38,941 nucleotides of DNA from Gammaproteobacteria bacterium RBG_16_51_14 (lineage in GTDB: Bacteria; Pseudomonadota; Gammaproteobacteria; Eutrophobiales; Eutrophobiaceae), in the NCBI GenBank assembly GCA_001802375.1, contig MGXK01000119.1, positions 10,802 through 49,742 of the forward strand. Reading direction: 5' to 3'. Positions 38,672 to 38,941 of the stretch are shown one piece after another. The translations under genes and the position numbers were made by a program. The notes below the pieces were generated by a model. That model was given only the letters and a program-made list of their open reading frames with translations. It was not told the origin of the DNA and searched no databases. Position 1 is the first letter of the stretch. The number at the start of each line of letters is the position of its first letter.

Positions 38672-38941
38672 TTATAAAACCGCCCTGAGACTACTGAGTT
38701 TACGTGAGGCGGTTTTATTCGGTTTCCGGTCGCGTTTCTATCGCCGGTAGGTTTCGGGACTCACCAGACAATACCGGGCCGCTTCCTCATTAGTAAATTT
38801 GCAGATGGCCTGCAGGGTGTTGGGGGTGGGGCAGATTGCCCACGAAGGCTTCGTCCAGAATCTCGCGAAAGCCGCTCACGGTGCGAAACTCCGGCTGAAC
38901 CACTCCCGTCTGTACTGCGCATAATATATATAAAGCCATTT
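38672..38941 (-). pseudogene. Broken gene with HTH-like C-terminus (edge of window)
   Basis: Read on the minus strand from the right edge, a protein-like frame gives PEFRTVSGFREILDEAF. After VGNLP the frame breaks: one G in the G4 run at 38828-38831 (plus strand) appears extra. Removing it continues as TPNTLQAICKFTNEEAARYC then LVSPETYRR. A TAG at 38738-38740 follows, in a place where related helix-turn-helix proteins often have tryptophan (TGG); the frame then runs on as KRDRKPNKTASRKL to a TAA at 38672-38674. The pattern EEAARYCLVSPETYRR resembles an HTH of phage- or plasmid-type regulators. It is more GC-rich than the sequence to its left. Family assignment is tentative. Confidence 0.45.
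38675..38717. terminator. Perfect 10-bp inverted repeat, possible bidirectional terminator
   Basis: TAAAACCGCC (38675-38684) pairs with GGCGGTTTTA (38708-38717) around a 23-nt loop. A-rich and T-rich flanks of four bases on each side suit weak termination in both directions. It could end the globin transcript (200 bp downstream of its stop). It overlaps the 3' end of the decayed minus-strand gene. Confidence 0.45.

Overview
This window is a gammaproteobacterial chromosome segment of moderate GC. The evidence is gene order: it joins three neighbourhoods that are separate in Escherichia coli (zipA/ligA; nadB/rpoE-rseAB-lepA-lepB-rnc-era-recO-pdxJ; rne/rluC-maf-yceD-rpmF-plsX-fabHDG-acpP-fabF-pabC-mltG-tmk-holB-tatD). 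The Pseudomonas-like version of several points (mucD after rseB, a HAD phosphatase and sppA after rluC, pilZ between holB and tatD) argues against an enteric. I cannot name the genus.

Layout. 1-4779 (+): 3' half of smc, then zipA and ligA. 4861-6468 (-): nadB, divergent from the sigma-E operon rpoE-rseA-rseB (6613-8769), followed by a DegP/MucD-type periplasmic protease and a glutaredoxin-like protein. 10861-19109 (+): lepA-lepB-DUF4845-rnc-era-recO, an unrecognised 148-codon ORF in an unusually hairpin-rich stretch, pdxJ and prfC; acpS is not present after pdxJ. 19120-21507 (-): rne with a long structured leader. 22031-24616 (+): rluC, a HAD phosphatase, sppA. 24636-25217 (-): maf. 25332-36382 (+): yceD-rpmF-plsX-fabH-fabD-fabG-acpP-fabF-pabC-mltG-tmk-holB-pilZ-tatD. 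36390-38941 becomes AT-rich and accessory: a class V aminotransferase (-), a 504-bp spacer, a small globin (+), two strong inverted repeats, and at the right edge a broken minus-strand gene with a frameshift and an in-frame stop.

The genes are mostly housekeeping: chromosome segregation and division, DNA ligation, NAD synthesis, envelope stress, protein export and ribosome function, RNA processing, a nearly full type II fatty acid synthesis set, folate and peptidoglycan steps, and the clamp-loader delta-prime subunit.

The most interesting signals are: (1) rnc appears to start at AUA and maf at AUU, each behind a strong Shine-Dalgarno; (2) a dense run of perfect short-loop helices between recO and pdxJ, overlapping the unknown ORF; (3) degenerate 7-bp repeats (ACCAATN) in inverted orientation around the fabD start and just before tmk; (4) an inverted repeat overlapping the predicted -35 of acpP; (5) a structured rne leader; (6) nested inverted repeats and a decayed gene at the right edge. 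I saw no tRNA, rRNA, CRISPR array or intact mobile element.
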